64,000 nt of DNA from Cytophagaceae bacterium (lineage in GTDB: Bacteria > Bacteroidota > Bacteroidia > Cytophagales > Flexibacteraceae): assembly GCA_027490155.1 (NCBI GenBank), contig JAIXYP010000037.1:62001-126000 (forward strand). The letters run 5' to 3'. The position numbers and the translations under genes were made by a program. Under the pieces are notes generated by a model, which searched no databases, was not told the origin of the DNA, and saw nothing but the letters and a program-made list of their open reading frames with translations. This document shows, one piece after another, positions 46,170 through 56,215 of this stretch. Positions within the stretch are counted from its first letter, which is position 1; every line of letters starts with the position of its first letter.

Positions 46170-47252
46170 GTGGTGGCTCCTAAGGGTGGCAGGCCATACC
46201 AAATCATACACCAGATCTATCGACCTATTGCCTTGGCTGATCAAAAAGACAAACCTGCCGCAGGTACCAAAATAGCCATCATCGGGAGTGGTAGCTGGGC
46301 CACGGCCTTGGTCAAAATCCTGACCGAAGGCAACGTTCGCCTGCAATGGTGGGTGCGCTTGCCCGAGGACGCCGACTACATCAGGCAGTACCATCATAAC
46401 CCGCGCTACCTCGCTGACGTCCAGATCCCGACACGCAAGGTGAAGGTCACCCACAAGGTCAAGGATGCACTCAAGGGTGCTGATTATGTCATTTTGGTCA
46501 CGCCGGCAGCCTTTATTCAGGAGGCCCTTAGTAGTTGCACAGCGGCTGATTTTGCAGGCAAAACGGTCATCACAGCCATTAAAGGTCTAATACCAGACCT
46601 CCACCTATTGGTTACGGACTGGGTAGAGCAAACGTTTGCCGTGCCACAGACTAGCCAATGCATCATTGCGGGTCCATGCCATGCCGAGGAGGTCGCGATG
46701 GAGCGCCTGAGCTACCTAACCCTTGCCTCACCGAGCCAGCAAGTGGCCACCGAAATGGCGGATATGTTGCGTTGTCGGTTTGTCCATGCCAGCACCAATG
46801 CCGACCTATATGGGACTGAGTTTTGCGCTGTGATGAAAAACGTCGTAGCTCTTGTATCGGGCATTTGTCATGGCCTTGGCTATGGGGATAACTTTCAGGC
46901 AGTGTTGGTTAGTAATGCTATCCTAGAAATGGAGCGGTTCCTGCAGACGGTATCGCCTGCGGTCCGGAACATGGGTCAAAGTGCTTACCTAGGAGATCTG
47001 CTTGTGACAGCTTACAGCCAATTCAGCCGTAACCGCACCTTTGGTAATATGATCGGTCGGGGATATAGTGTTGCCAGTGCCCAGATGGAGATGAACATGG
47101 TGGCTGAAGGCTACTATGCAGTTAATAGCCTTTGGCGCCTAAACCAAACCTACGCCGTCGAGATGCCGATTCTGGAAGCCGCCTACCAGATATTGTATAA
47201 CAAACACCCTGCCCAGCAGGAGATCACCAAGTTGCAGGACACCTTTAAGTAA
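46170..47252 (+). CDS. gpsA: Glycerol-3-phosphate dehydrogenase [NAD(P)+]
   Basis: A 360-residue enzyme making sn-glycerol 3-phosphate for phospholipids. The Rossmann start is KIAIIGSGSWATALVKIL, then VTPAAFIQEAL, AGPCHAEEV, the catalytic lysine region FCAVMKNVVALVSGICHGLG, and NMVAEGYYAVNSLW late. The start is uncertain: GTG at 46170 gives ~34 residues before the Rossmann strand, while a TTG at 46233 would give a 13-residue lead that fits the family better. It follows lysS by 96 bases on the same strand. Confidence 0.93.
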   Translation: MVAPKGGRPYQIIHQIYRPIALADQKDKPAAGTKIAIIGSGSWATALVKILTEGNVRLQWWVRLPEDADYIRQYHHNPRYLADVQIPTRKVKVTHKVKDALKGADYVILVTPAAFIQEALSSCTAADFAGKTVITAIKGLIPDLHLLVTDWVEQTFAVPQTSQCIIAGPCHAEEVAMERLSYLTLASPSQQVATEMADMLRCRFVHASTNADLYGTEFCAVMKNVVALVSGICHGLGYGDNFQAVLVSNAILEMERFLQTVSPAVRNMGQSAYLGDLLVTAYSQFSRNRTFGNMIGRGYSVASAQMEMNMVAEGYYAVNSLWRLNQTYAVEMPILEAAYQILYNKHPAQQEITKLQDTFK

Positions 47253-47304
47253 TGTCGCTTGTATCACCCGTTGGCAATCCAATCATTACCCTAACCACTC
47301 CACT

Positions 47305-47706
47305 ATGCTAAACGACTCAGCCAACTCGCCCGAGCTAAACGGTAAATACCTAGGCACCATCACCAAGGACTTTGTGGCTGTCTCTGATGTGATCAAGGAG
47401 GCGAGCTATGCCATGCGCCAACGTGGTATTTCGGACCACCCGATTTTCCCGGTTTGCAAATCTGAGCAGCCAATTGGTGCCTTGTTTATCAATAAGTACG
47501 AAGAGCGAGACGATATTTCCCCAGGGTTCCGTGAGTGGTCATTTTACATCTCCTACCTTGACGAGTTTGTGCAGCGTGGCCTGATAGAGGAAGAAGGTCA
47601 ACCCGCCTTTCTGGAGGCCTATCGTGACCCAGATGAGTATTGTTGCCTGATGGTCATCGATCCAGGGTTTACGAATTTTGTGTTTGTGCCGTATCCGGAG
47701 GATTGA
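47305..47706 (+). CDS. Conserved Bacteroidota protein of unknown function
   Basis: A 133-residue soluble acidic protein. I recognise the general pattern of a small protein frequent in Bacteroidota: YAMRQRGISDHPIFPV, then FYISYLDEFVQRGLIEE, then DEYCCLMVIDPGFTNFVFVP and a terminal YPED. No signal peptide, membrane segment or catalytic motif is visible and its role is unknown. It follows gpsA by 52 bases, so the two could be cotranscribed, and it converges with the M16 peptidase gene. Confidence 0.8.
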   Translation: MLNDSANSPELNGKYLGTITKDFVAVSDVIKEASYAMRQRGISDHPIFPVCKSEQPIGALFINKYEERDDISPGFREWSFYISYLDEFVQRGLIEEEGQPAFLEAYRDPDEYCCLMVIDPGFTNFVFVPYPED

Positions 47707-47768
47707 TTTGGAGATGCAAAAGCTGCACTTCCTACATTGATTTTATTATAGCCATCACTCCAAACTTA

Positions 47769-49031
47769 CTACTCCTCCTCTGGCACATAAATCAACGTAC
47801 TCAGCCCCTCCTCATTGAAGAACTGGTTGGCTAGGTCTGCGAGTTGGGTGGGTTTGATGGCATCTATTTGGTTGAAGATCTCAGGTAGGCTTTCCATACG
47901 TCCGGCATCTAGCAGGCTTTTGCCTAGGGCAAGGCATAGGTTTAGGTTGCTTTCTTCGCTCATTGCCAGCTGGCCTTTGAGTTGCTCTTGCACTTGCCGC
48001 ATCTGGGTGATGCCAAGTGGTTTTTCACGCAGTTTGCGCAGCTCTTGTTTTACCAGTCGTTGCACACGGTTGATCTGCCCTGGCTCGGTGCCATAATAGA
48101 TGCTAAAGATACCAGTATCACCATAAGGTGTAAAGCCTGCCTCGATGGCATAAGTCAGCCCATGTTTTTCGCGGACGGCGAGGTTGAGGCGGCTATTCAT
48201 GGCTGGTCCGCCAAGCATATTGGTCAGCATCACGAGTGGTAGCCGATCAGGGTGGGTATAGGCCAAAGCAGGGCAGCCCATCAAGACATGCGCCTGGGTG
48301 ATGGGTTTTTCCTGGGTGATGGTTTGGGGCACATAGCCTCCAAATGCTGTCCTCGGATTGTTTGGCGTAGACCGGGGTTTACTTTCTAATTGCTGCCCCA
48401 CCGTCCGCATCACCTGATCCATTGTCATAGGGCCAACGGTGGCTAGGACTAGCTTTTCTGTATTGAGGTGTTGGGCCACAAAAGCCAAAAAGGCATCTCG
48501 GGTGGTGGACTTGACACTTTCTTGTGTGCCCAAGATGTTGTTACCGAGGGTATGATTGTAAAAGATCAGGCTGTCAAACTCATCACTGATGGCATCATCA
48601 GGCGAGTCTAGGTACATGGCCATCTCTTCCAGAATGACTTGGCGCTCCTTCTCAATCTCCTTTTCGGGGAAGATGGAGTGGAACAAGATGTCAGTCAGTA
48701 GGTCAGTGGCCTTCTTGAAATGAGGCGCCAGCACCGAGGCATAAAAGCAGATTTTTTCCTTAGTGGTATAGGCATTAAGCTCCCCACCGATGCGCTCCAA
48801 CGTATTGCAGATATGGAAGGCCTTATGGCTCGTGGTGCCTTTGAAAGCCATATGCTCCCAGAAGTGGGCAAGGCCTTGTTCGTGCGGGGCTTCGTCGCGG
48901 CTGCCTGCGTCAAGCACAAAGGCAGCATGCGCTATTTTGGTATGTATGACCTGTTTGTGTGCGATCCGGATGCCGTTTGGCAGTTGACGTACCTCGTAGT
49001 CGGGAGTGGTGATGCCCATATTCACCTGCAA
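47769..49031 (-). CDS. M16 family (insulinase-like) zinc metallopeptidase
   Basis: A 420-residue peptidase of the processing-protease type. The zinc site is the inverted motif HFWEH (in EQGLAHFWEHMAF, residues ~56-60) with the distal Glu in EKERQVILEEMAMYLDSP, ~75 residues later, as in active M16 members. The C-terminal half has the inactive-domain pattern, including the LTNMLGGPAMNSRLNLAVRE and GLTYAIEAGFTPYGDTGIF segments. There is no signal peptide, so it is probably cytoplasmic. It is a single-chain M16B-type protein; many Bacteroidota carry a second, inactive partner gene, but none is next to it here. Confidence 0.92.
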   Translation of the reverse strand: MQVNMGITTPDYEVRQLPNGIRIAHKQVIHTKIAHAAFVLDAGSRDEAPHEQGLAHFWEHMAFKGTTSHKAFHICNTLERIGGELNAYTTKEKICFYASVLAPHFKKATDLLTDILFHSIFPEKEIEKERQVILEEMAMYLDSPDDAISDEFDSLIFYNHTLGNNILGTQESVKSTTRDAFLAFVAQHLNTEKLVLATVGPMTMDQVMRTVGQQLESKPRSTPNNPRTAFGGYVPQTITQEKPITQAHVLMGCPALAYTHPDRLPLVMLTNMLGGPAMNSRLNLAVREKHGLTYAIEAGFTPYGDTGIFSIYYGTEPGQINRVQRLVKQELRKLREKPLGITQMRQVQEQLKGQLAMSEESNLNLCLALGKSLLDAGRMESLPEIFNQIDAIKPTQLADLANQFFNEEGLSTLIYVPEEE

Positions 49032-49166
49032 ATAAAACCAAAAAATGAGCTCTAAGGCCCTACTTCTTTTTTGAAAAGGGCACCTTTGGGCTTTTCTTTA
49101 CGTTGTCGTTAGGATAGGGGCCATAGCAATCGGTTCCTGATCGTCCTCAACCAGATACCCCCAACA

Positions 49167-50231
49167 ATGAAAGTACTTGTTACAGGCGGTGCCGGCTTTA
49201 TTGGCAGTCATACAGTGGTGGCACTTGTTAAGGCAGGCTATACCCCAATCATCATCGACAACTTCGAGAACTCTGATAATTCTGTCCTAGACGGATTGGC
49301 GGAGATATTGGGAGCTCAACCCCTCTGTTATGAAGGTGATTGCCGTGATGGTGAACTTCTGTCTATGATCTTTGAGGCCCACCCAGACCTGCAAGGGGTC
49401 ATCCACTTTGCGGCCAACAAGGCAGTTGGTGAGTCAGTTAAAGACCCGCTCAAGTACTATGATAATAACCTTGGCAGTACCATCACCCTGCTAAAGGCCA
49501 TGGTGCACTATGGTGTGCCTAACCTTGCCTTTAGCAGCAGCTGCACTGTCTATGGCCAGCCAGAGGTCTTGCCTGTCACAGAAAATAGCCCTGTCCAGCC
49601 AGCCCAGTCGCCTTATGGTAATACCAAACAGATCTGTGAGGAAATCTTGCAAGATGCAGTCCGCTCAGGGCTCAACTTGCGGGTGCTGAGCCTGCGCTAC
49701 TTCAACCCAATTGGCGCCCATGAGTCTGCCATCATTGGTGAGCTGCCGATTGGCCCACCTCAGAATCTTGTGCCCTTCATTACCCAGACTGCCGTTGGCC
49801 TACGTGAGCAACTCTCGATCTTTGGGCATGACTACAACACACCAGATGGCACCTGCATCCGCGACTATATCCATGTGGTGGACCTAGCAGATGCCCATGT
49901 AGCCGCCATCAAAGTACTGGAGGCTAAACAAGAGGTAGATCAGTACTATGACTTTGTCAACATCGGTACTGGCACCGGCAGCACAGTGTTGCAGGTGGTC
50001 AATACGTTTGAGGCAGTATCAGGTGTTAAGGTCAACTACAAACTAGTAGACCGTCGCCCTGGGGATGTCGAGCAAGTCTATGCACAAGTGGACAAAGCGA
50101 CCAACCTACTAGGCTGGAAAACCAAACTTACCCTTGAAGATGCCTTGCGTGATGCTTGGCGTTGGGAACAACGTCTGGCCGAAAACCGTGCCGACGAAGC
50201 AGACGAGGAAGAAGATGGATTTATGGACTAG
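49167..50231 (+). CDS. galE: UDP-glucose 4-epimerase
   Basis: A 354-residue extended-SDR epimerase interconverting UDP-glucose and UDP-galactose. NAD-binding motif GGAGFIGSHTVVAL at the N-terminus, then FAANKAVGESV, the Ser of SSSCTVYG, the catalytic SPYGNTK (Tyr and Lys), NPIGAH and GTCIRDYIHVVDLADAH. The acidic tail (DEADEEEDGFMD) is unusual but short. It feeds surface polysaccharide and galactose metabolism; no other Leloir genes are nearby. Confidence 0.93.
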   Translation: MKVLVTGGAGFIGSHTVVALVKAGYTPIIIDNFENSDNSVLDGLAEILGAQPLCYEGDCRDGELLSMIFEAHPDLQGVIHFAANKAVGESVKDPLKYYDNNLGSTITLLKAMVHYGVPNLAFSSSCTVYGQPEVLPVTENSPVQPAQSPYGNTKQICEEILQDAVRSGLNLRVLSLRYFNPIGAHESAIIGELPIGPPQNLVPFITQTAVGLREQLSIFGHDYNTPDGTCIRDYIHVVDLADAHVAAIKVLEAKQEVDQYYDFVNIGTGTGSTVLQVVNTFEAVSGVKVNYKLVDRRPGDVEQVYAQVDKATNLLGWKTKLTLEDALRDAWRWEQRLAENRADEADEEEDGFMD

Positions 50232-50296
50232 TCCTTGGGCCAACTTTTCCAATCCTTTCTCTTACCGCACCCTCACCCCGATTGTCAAGGCCACCG

Positions 50297-50860
50297 ATGT
50301 CCGAAAGCACTGATCTTACCTCACGCCAATACCACGCCATCATTACCAAATGCCGCAGTCTCTTTGTTGCCAAAACAAAGGACTATGGTACTGCTTGGCG
50401 CATCTTGCGGTTGCCGTCCTTGACTGACCAAATCTACATCAAGGCCAACAGGATCAGGTCAATTCAGGAAAAAGGCAAACAAATGATTGATGAAGGCATT
50501 ACAGGTGAGTTTGTCGCCATCATCAACTATTGTGTGATGGCTAACATTCAGGCCACATTGCCAGCTTCATCTGTGCAGGAGTTGCCTTTGGATGAAGCTA
50601 CCGCATATTATGATGCCCAAGTCAAGATCACAGCAGACCTCCAGCTTAACAAAAACCATGATTATGGCGAGGCTTGGCGGCAGATGCGTGTCAGCTCCAT
50701 GACCGACATCATCTTGATGAAACTGTTGCGCATCAAACAGATAGAGGACAACGCCGGCTATACCTTGGTCTCTGAAGGAGTGGATGCCAACTACCGTGAC
50801 ATCATGAACTACTCCATCTTTTGCCTTATCCAGATGGGAGAGTCGGGCATTGACCAATAA
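50297..50860 (+). CDS. DUF1599 domain-containing protein (internally duplicated)
   Basis: A 187-residue protein with two copies of the same module: FVAKTKDYGTAWRILRLPSL (~20-39) followed by TDQIYIKANRIRSIQEKG, and LNKNHDYGEAWRQMRVSSM (~115-133) followed by TDIILMKLLRIKQIEDNAG. Both share K-x-x-D-Y-G-x-A-W-R and a TD-x-I-x-x-K-x-x-R-I core, then an E-G-(I/V)-x-x-(E/N)-(F/Y) and I-(I/M)-N-Y segment. The DUF1599 family is linked by some authors to nucleotide modification, but its function in bacteria is not known. The ATG at 50297 is chosen; the frame is open upstream into galE. The intergenic distance from galE is 65 bases. Confidence 0.85.
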   Translation: MSESTDLTSRQYHAIITKCRSLFVAKTKDYGTAWRILRLPSLTDQIYIKANRIRSIQEKGKQMIDEGITGEFVAIINYCVMANIQATLPASSVQELPLDEATAYYDAQVKITADLQLNKNHDYGEAWRQMRVSSMTDIILMKLLRIKQIEDNAGYTLVSEGVDANYRDIMNYSIFCLIQMGESGIDQ

Positions 50861-50894
50861 TTCAAACGCTTAGCACAAGCATCGCAACTAGCAG

Positions 50895-51950
50895 ATGATC
50901 AAGATCGGATTAGCCGCCTTCGGGATGTCAGGCCAAGTATTCCATGCCCCACTGATTACCGATACTGAAGGTTTATTGCTTAAGGGGGCAGTTCAGCGTC
51001 CTGGCAAGGACCGCAAAGTCAGCCTGCATGATCGCTATCCTGAGGCGCAAGCATACGAAAGTTATGCTTTGCTTTTGGCAGACCCAGATATAGACGTCGT
51101 TGTGGTTAACACGCCACAGGAGCTGCATTACGAACAAGCACTGCTAGCCCTAGAGGCTGGCAAACATGTCGTAGTCGAAAAACCTGCCACTCTCACGTAT
51201 CAGCAGATCACCCATCTATATGAGGTGGTAGATAGGGTAGGGCGGTCAGTTATTGTCTTCCAGAACCGCCGTTGGGATGCTGATTTCCTGACCCTCAAGC
51301 AGGTGGTGAGCAGTGGCGTGCTTGGCCATGTTGTGCAGTATGAGTCCACATTCAATCGATGGCGGAACTACCTAGAAGTAGGTAGCTGGAAGGAGGTCCC
51401 CAATGAAGGCAGCGGCCTGCTTTACAACCTTGGCTCCCACCTGATTGATCAGGTGGTGCATTTGTTTGGGGCTCCTGCAACCGTTTTTGGCATCGTTAAG
51501 GCCGAGCGCAAGGGCAGTCAAGTGGTAGATGCCTTCCAGGTAGTGTTGCAATATGCAGACGGCCTGACTGCGAACCTCCGTAGTAGCTATTTGGTTGCCG
51601 AGCCAGTCCCCAAGTTTGCCGTGCATGGTGATTTAGGCAGCTTTGTTAAATATGGACTAGATGTGCAAGAGGGTCACCTCAAAGCTGGTTTGGTTCCGTC
51701 CACCCAACCCAACTGGGGGCATGAAGAGGAGGCCAATTGGGCCACACTCTATACCGAAAAGTCAGTTAGCCCTGTTCGTGTGGCGATCCCGAGCATAGCG
51801 GGTAGTTACCAGTCCTTCTACCAAGGCCTGCGAGATCACCTTGCGGATGGCGCCCCAGCTCCTGTTGACGCTTTTGACCCTGCGATGACCATCAAAATCA
51901 TCGAAGCTGTGATGGAAAGTAGTGCTACGGGGCGGGTTGTGTGGGTGTAG
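50895..51950 (+). CDS. Gfo/Idh/MocA family oxidoreductase
   Basis: A 351-residue NAD(P)-dependent oxidoreductase. The Rossmann start is MIKIGLAAFGMSGQVFHAPL; DPDIDVVVVNTPQELHYEQA and the catalytic lysine motif EAGKHVVVEKPATLT (EKP) follow; a GSWKEVPNEGSGLLYNLGSH stretch supplies the second-domain Asp/His site region (LGSHLIDQ). It oxidises or reduces a sugar or cyclitol; the substrate is unknown. The gene begins 34 bases after the DUF1599 gene, suggesting a galE-DUF1599-oxidoreductase unit. Confidence 0.92.
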   Translation: MIKIGLAAFGMSGQVFHAPLITDTEGLLLKGAVQRPGKDRKVSLHDRYPEAQAYESYALLLADPDIDVVVVNTPQELHYEQALLALEAGKHVVVEKPATLTYQQITHLYEVVDRVGRSVIVFQNRRWDADFLTLKQVVSSGVLGHVVQYESTFNRWRNYLEVGSWKEVPNEGSGLLYNLGSHLIDQVVHLFGAPATVFGIVKAERKGSQVVDAFQVVLQYADGLTANLRSSYLVAEPVPKFAVHGDLGSFVKYGLDVQEGHLKAGLVPSTQPNWGHEEEANWATLYTEKSVSPVRVAIPSIAGSYQSFYQGLRDHLADGAPAPVDAFDPAMTIKIIEAVMESSATGRVVWV

Positions 51951-51959
51951 GGAGAAGGT

Positions 51960-53093
51960 CTATTTTACTATCCCATCCCCCCTATGCTCAGCAACAAAGG
52001 CAGTATCAGTTAATGCTTTCAAAAACACAACTAAGTCCGCTTGGTCTTGTGCTGTAATATGTAGCCCTGGCTTGCGGTCATTATCCCGCATGTTCGGGTC
52101 CAAGTTTGGCACTTCGATGACATGGTCGCTATAGAAGGACACCACTTCAGCCAATGTTTTGAACCTGCCATCGTGCATGTATGGGGCCGTTAGGGCGATG
52201 TTGCGCAGGCCTGGAGTTCTATAGGCACCTACATCGCTTTCACGTTTGGTGACACGGTAGCGGGCTAGGCCAGGTTTGTTGCTGTTGAGGTCTGCCCATG
52301 GCTCAAGGCCAATGTTGTGGTAGAGATTGTCAGTGAAGTTATCACCCGAGTGGCAATTGCTGCAGTTGACATTAAAGACCAAGAATCCATTGGCCATGGC
52401 GTCAGGCATCATGCGGTGGCCAGGATCACGACGGCGGTATTTGTCATAAAGGCTATTGCGGGATACCAGACTACGTTCGTACATCGCAATGGCTCGGACG
52501 ATGCGCTGGTTGTTAATCAATGGGTCACCATAGATCCTGATCATATAGTCTTTAGCCTTTGGTATGGCCTCTGCCACCTTAGCGGGCAGCTGGGTGGTAT
52601 CCATCCCCATTTCGTTTGGGTGGTTCAGCGGACCAAGGGCTTGCTGCTCAAGGCTGAAGGCACGGCCATCCCAAAACATGCTATCTGCCCAGGCTAGGTT
52701 AACCAAAGCGGGGGCACTACGGTCTAGCTTGACGGAGGTGACCCCTAAATTGTTTTGCCCTTTGCCATCAGTAAAGGACAGGCTAGGGTTGTGGCATGTA
52801 GCACAGCTAACCTTTCCATTGCTACTGAGGGCAGTGCTGTGGAACAACATTTGACCTAATTCGATCTCTGCCTTCGTGAACGGTAGACCTGCTGGATGTG
52901 GCACAACGCCACCACCATCAGGGCTTGCTTTTAGCACCAGGGTGTCTGAGGCCAATTGTTTTGTTGGGCCTTGTTCGCAACCTGATATGGAGCCAATGGC
53001 TATAGTGGCAAACAGCACCAAAACGATTAGTCCTACTAAGTTGAAACGAGTGCCAACTGATGGCTTTGGGCTTTGTGATGATCCATAATCCAT
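51960..53093 (-). CDS. Di-haem cytochrome c peroxidase (MauG/CcpA-like) lipoprotein
   Basis: A 377-residue protein. The N-terminus has a hydrophobic signal (FNLVGLIVLVLFATIAIG) ending in SISGC, a lipobox, so it is probably lipid-anchored. Two haem c sites are seen: CATCH (~95) and CSNCH (~235). The first sits before NPSLSFTDG, the second before SGDNFTDNLYHNIG, as in bacterial CcpA/MauG proteins. It reduces hydrogen peroxide using cytochrome electrons, or oxidises a partner as MauG does. The ATG at 53093 is chosen over the longer frame to 53132. It converges with the oxidoreductase gene, only 9 bases apart. Confidence 0.9.
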   Translation of the reverse strand: MDYGSSQSPKPSVGTRFNLVGLIVLVLFATIAIGSISGCEQGPTKQLASDTLVLKASPDGGGVVPHPAGLPFTKAEIELGQMLFHSTALSSNGKVSCATCHNPSLSFTDGKGQNNLGVTSVKLDRSAPALVNLAWADSMFWDGRAFSLEQQALGPLNHPNEMGMDTTQLPAKVAEAIPKAKDYMIRIYGDPLINNQRIVRAIAMYERSLVSRNSLYDKYRRRDPGHRMMPDAMANGFLVFNVNCSNCHSGDNFTDNLYHNIGLEPWADLNSNKPGLARYRVTKRESDVGAYRTPGLRNIALTAPYMHDGRFKTLAEVVSFYSDHVIEVPNLDPNMRDNDRKPGLHITAQDQADLVVFLKALTDTAFVAEHRGDGIVK

Positions 53094-53170
53094 GAACGTA
53101 AAGATAGGGCATGATAATAGCCGCTCGGTCACAATGCCTTGTTAAACTAGGCAAAGATCCGCTCCAGTAC

Positions 53171-54457
53171 TTAGCGCAACATCTTCACGGCCTTGCGTAA
53201 CCCCGTCACCAGTAGGTCTACTTCTGAAGTAGTGTTATATATTGCCAAAGAGGCCCTAGTTGTACCGGGTAGGCCTAATCGCTTCATGAGTGGTTGGGTG
53301 CAGTGGTGCCCGGTCCGGACTGCGATACCATAGGTGTCTAGCAGGATACCTAAGTCTTGTGGATGGATACCGTCGATAGCGAAGGACAAGACACTTATTT
53401 TGTTTGCTGCCTGCCCAATTATCCGGAGTCCATCGATGGTGTTAAGCTGCTCGGTGCCGTAGGTTAATAGGGACTGTTCGTAAGCATGCATGGCAGGTTT
53501 GCCCAGCTCATTCACGAAATTAATGGCTTCAAGTAGTGCCACTGTATCGGCAATATTGGGTGTCCCAGCTTCAAACTTGTAGGGCAGTTCGTTGTAAGTA
53601 GTACCCTCGAACGACACCTCCTTTATCATTTCGCCACCACCTTGGTAGGGAGGCATCGCATCCAGCACAGTACGTTTGCCATAAAGGACACCTATCCCAG
53701 TGGGCCCATACAATTTATGGCTGCTGAAGGCAAAAAAGTCAACATCCAATGCTTGTACGTCAATTTCAAGGTGAGCAGTGCTTTGGGCACCGTCCACTAA
53801 GGTATATGCGCCTACCTTTTTGGCTGCTTGGACGATTTCTGCCACTGGGTTGATCGTCCCAAGTGCATTGCTGACATGTACCACAGCGACCATTTTGGTC
53901 CACTCAGTTATCTGGTCATAGAACGAAGCCATGTCCAGCTCCCCAAGGTCTGTCACGGCAATGACCTTTAGCTTAGCGCCTCTTTCTTGACAGATCATTT
54001 GCCACGGCACAATGTTACTATGGTGCTCCATGCCACTGATAAGCACCTCGTCACCTGGGTTAAGGTTGGCTCGTCCCCAAGCTTGAGCAACTAAGTTAAT
54101 GCCTTCCGTAGTGCCGCGAGTAAAGATCACCTCAGCCGCCTCTTTAGCATTAATATAAGCCCTTACCGCTTCGCGAGTGTCTTCGTAAGCTGCAGTGGCC
54201 CTCTCTGCAAGGCTGTGTAACCCGCGGTGGATATTAGCGTTGTACTCTTGATAATAGGTCGATATCGCATCAATCACGCGCTTGGGCTTTTGGGTGGTAG
54301 CGGCGTTGTCGAGATAAACGAGTTGCCGACCGTTCACTTGTTGATCTAGGATCGGGAATTGGGCACGAACCTCAGCCCAAATAGGGTCCTGAAGCCTTTT
54401 GTTCGTATTTTGATGGTCGAGCATGGTTGGGGTAGCGTTCATAATGGTGGAGATCAT
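53171..54457 (-). CDS. sufS: Cysteine desulfurase SufS
   Basis: A 428-residue PLP enzyme that takes sulfur from cysteine for Fe-S cluster assembly. PLP Lys is in FSSHKLYGPTGIGVLYG, the active-site Cys in RTGHHCTQPLM, and VYLDNAATTQKP opens the fold. The RTGHHC motif with a short loop marks the SufS group rather than IscS/NifS. Starts at 54457, 54442 (MNATPTM) or 54424 (MLDHQ) are possible; the first is taken. It is divergent from sufB, 220 bases away, rather than at the end of the sufBCD run, and no sufE-like gene is visible to pass on the sulfur. Confidence 0.94.
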   Translation of the reverse strand: MISTIMNATPTMLDHQNTNKRLQDPIWAEVRAQFPILDQQVNGRQLVYLDNAATTQKPKRVIDAISTYYQEYNANIHRGLHSLAERATAAYEDTREAVRAYINAKEAAEVIFTRGTTEGINLVAQAWGRANLNPGDEVLISGMEHHSNIVPWQMICQERGAKLKVIAVTDLGELDMASFYDQITEWTKMVAVVHVSNALGTINPVAEIVQAAKKVGAYTLVDGAQSTAHLEIDVQALDVDFFAFSSHKLYGPTGIGVLYGKRTVLDAMPPYQGGGEMIKEVSFEGTTYNELPYKFEAGTPNIADTVALLEAINFVNELGKPAMHAYEQSLLTYGTEQLNTIDGLRIIGQAANKISVLSFAIDGIHPQDLGILLDTYGIAVRTGHHCTQPLMKRLGLPGTTRASLAIYNTTSEVDLLVTGLRKAVKMLR

Positions 54458-54621
54458 TGATTTTCTGAGGCAATTCCGAAGGTATCAACAACATTGAACG
54501 ACGTTCTTTTGGTATCCGTAGAGGCAAATCGGGTGAACCAAAATGGGCTTCAGAAGGGTTCTGTACCGATATTTTCGGCCATTTATCCTGCCTATAAACC
54601 TTATCGGACAGTTATTTGTTG

Positions 54622-54629
54622 TACTTTTG
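54622..54629 (+). promoter_or_regulatory. Candidate promoter -7 box (TACTTTTG) for the suf operon
   Basis: TACTTTTG matches TAnnTTTG exactly, 48 bases before the sufB ATG, in the region shared with divergent sufS. The -33 box is not clear. No obvious IscR/SufR site was recognised. On the minus strand TACCTTCG is a partial match that could serve sufS. Confidence 0.6.
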
Positions 54630-54677
54630 TAGCGCAATTTAGACTGAATTCAAATAAAGAGTACTGTTAATCGCACC

Positions 54678-56123
54678 ATGGGCAAAGAAAACGCAGTTTT
54701 GGAGGAGTTAACCTCAACCGAGTATAAGTATGGGTTCACGACCGATATAGAGGCTGACGAGGCACCTATGGGGCTCAGTGAGGACATTGTTCGGTTCATC
54801 TCGGCTAAGAAAAATGAGCCAGAATGGATGCTAGAGTGGCGTTTGAAGGCTTATCGCCAATGGCTTTTGATGCCTGAGCCTAAGTGGGCCAACGTACAAT
54901 ACCCTAAAATTGACTTTCAGGCCGTTAAGTACTACTCAGCCCCGGTCCAGAAGAAGACCCTCAATAGCCTAGACGAAATCGACCCTGAGCTTCGAGCCAC
55001 GTTCGAAAAGCTAGGTATATCCCTGGACGAGCAGAAACGCCTGACTGGTGTTGCTGTTGATGCTGTTATCGATTCGGTCTCGATTGCGACCACTTTCAAA
55101 ACCAAACTTGCAGAGCTAGGTATTATTTTTTGTTCGATGTCAGAGGCTGTCAAGGAGCACCCTGATCTGGTACGCAAGTATCTTGGTACCGTTGTACCCT
55201 CTACCGATAACTATTTCGCCGCTCTCAACTGTGCTGTCTTTTCAGATGGCTCATTTGTCTACATCCCCAAAGGTGTCCGCTGCCCGATGGAGCTAAGCAC
55301 CTATTTCAGGATCAATGCTGCCAACACGGGACAATTTGAGCGTACCTTAATCATTGCCGAAGAAGGTAGCTACGTAAGTTACCTAGAAGGCTGTACCGCC
55401 CCAATGCGTGACGAAAACCAGCTCCATGCTGCCATCGTCGAGCTTATTGCCCAAAAGGACTCCTACATTAAATATAGTACCGTCCAGAACTGGTACCCAG
55501 GTGACAAAAATGGCAAGGGTGGGATCTATAATTTTGTAACCAAACGTGGGATCTGCAACGGCGACAACAGCAAAATCAGCTGGACCCAAGTAGAAACCGG
55601 AAGTGCCGTTACCTGGAAATACCCATCTGTTATTCTGAAGGGTGATAACTCCGTTGGAGAGTTCTACTCCGTTGCTGTTACTAACAATATGCAGCAAGCC
55701 GATACCGGCACCAAAATGATCCACATCGGCAAAAACACCAAAAGCCGTATTGTTTCCAAAGGCATTTCTGCCGGTCGGAGCCAAAATAGCTACCGTGGAT
55801 TGGTCAAGGTGATGAAACGTGCTGAGAACGCACGCAACTTCTCCCAGTGTGACTCATTGTTAATGGGTGACCAATGTGGAGCTCATACCTTTCCTTACAT
55901 CGAGGTCCAGAACAAGTCTAGTAAAGTGGAGCATGAAGCCACCACCAGCAAAATCGGTGAGGACCAACTCTTCTATTGTAACCAACGTGGCATCAGCACC
56001 GAAGACGCTGTGGCCCTTATCGTTAATGGCTATGCCAAAGAGGTCCTTAATCAGCTCCCGATGGAGTTTGCCGTTGAGGCTCAGAAATTACTAGCCATCA
56101 GTCTTGAGGGCAGTGTGGGCTAG
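54678..56123 (+). CDS. sufB: Fe-S cluster assembly protein SufB
   Basis: A 481-residue scaffold subunit of the SufBC2D complex. Recognisable blocks: [20 protein letters not shown] near the N-terminus, [54 protein letters not shown] and the C-terminal [16 protein letters not shown]. The conserved Cys in the [16 protein letters not shown] region is present, the core site for nascent cluster binding. It begins the plus-strand suf run and has the best promoter box of the locus. Confidence 0.96.
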   Translation: MGKENAVLEELTSTEYKYGFTTDIEADEAPMGLSEDIVRFISAKKNEPEWMLEWRLKAYRQWLLMPEPKWANVQYPKIDFQAVKYYSAPVQKKTLNSLDEIDPELRATFEKLGISLDEQKRLTGVAVDAVIDSVSIATTFKTKLAELGIIFCSMSEAVKEHPDLVRKYLGTVVPSTDNYFAALNCAVFSDGSFVYIPKGVRCPMELSTYFRINAANTGQFERTLIIAEEGSYVSYLEGCTAPMRDENQLHAAIVELIAQKDSYIKYSTVQNWYPGDKNGKGGIYNFVTKRGICNGDNSKISWTQVETGSAVTWKYPSVILKGDNSVGEFYSVAVTNNMQQADTGTKMIHIGKNTKSRIVSKGISAGRSQNSYRGLVKVMKRAENARNFSQCDSLLMGDQCGAHTFPYIEVQNKSSKVEHEATTSKIGEDQLFYCNQRGISTEDAVALIVNGYAKEVLNQLPMEFAVEAQKLLAISLEGSVG

Positions 56124-56215
56124 GCCAAATTGGCCCAGTACCATTCTTGGATTCAAACCACTATTTGCAGCTGTGATTACAGTTTGTTAATTCTTATACA
56201 CCATTACACACCCCT

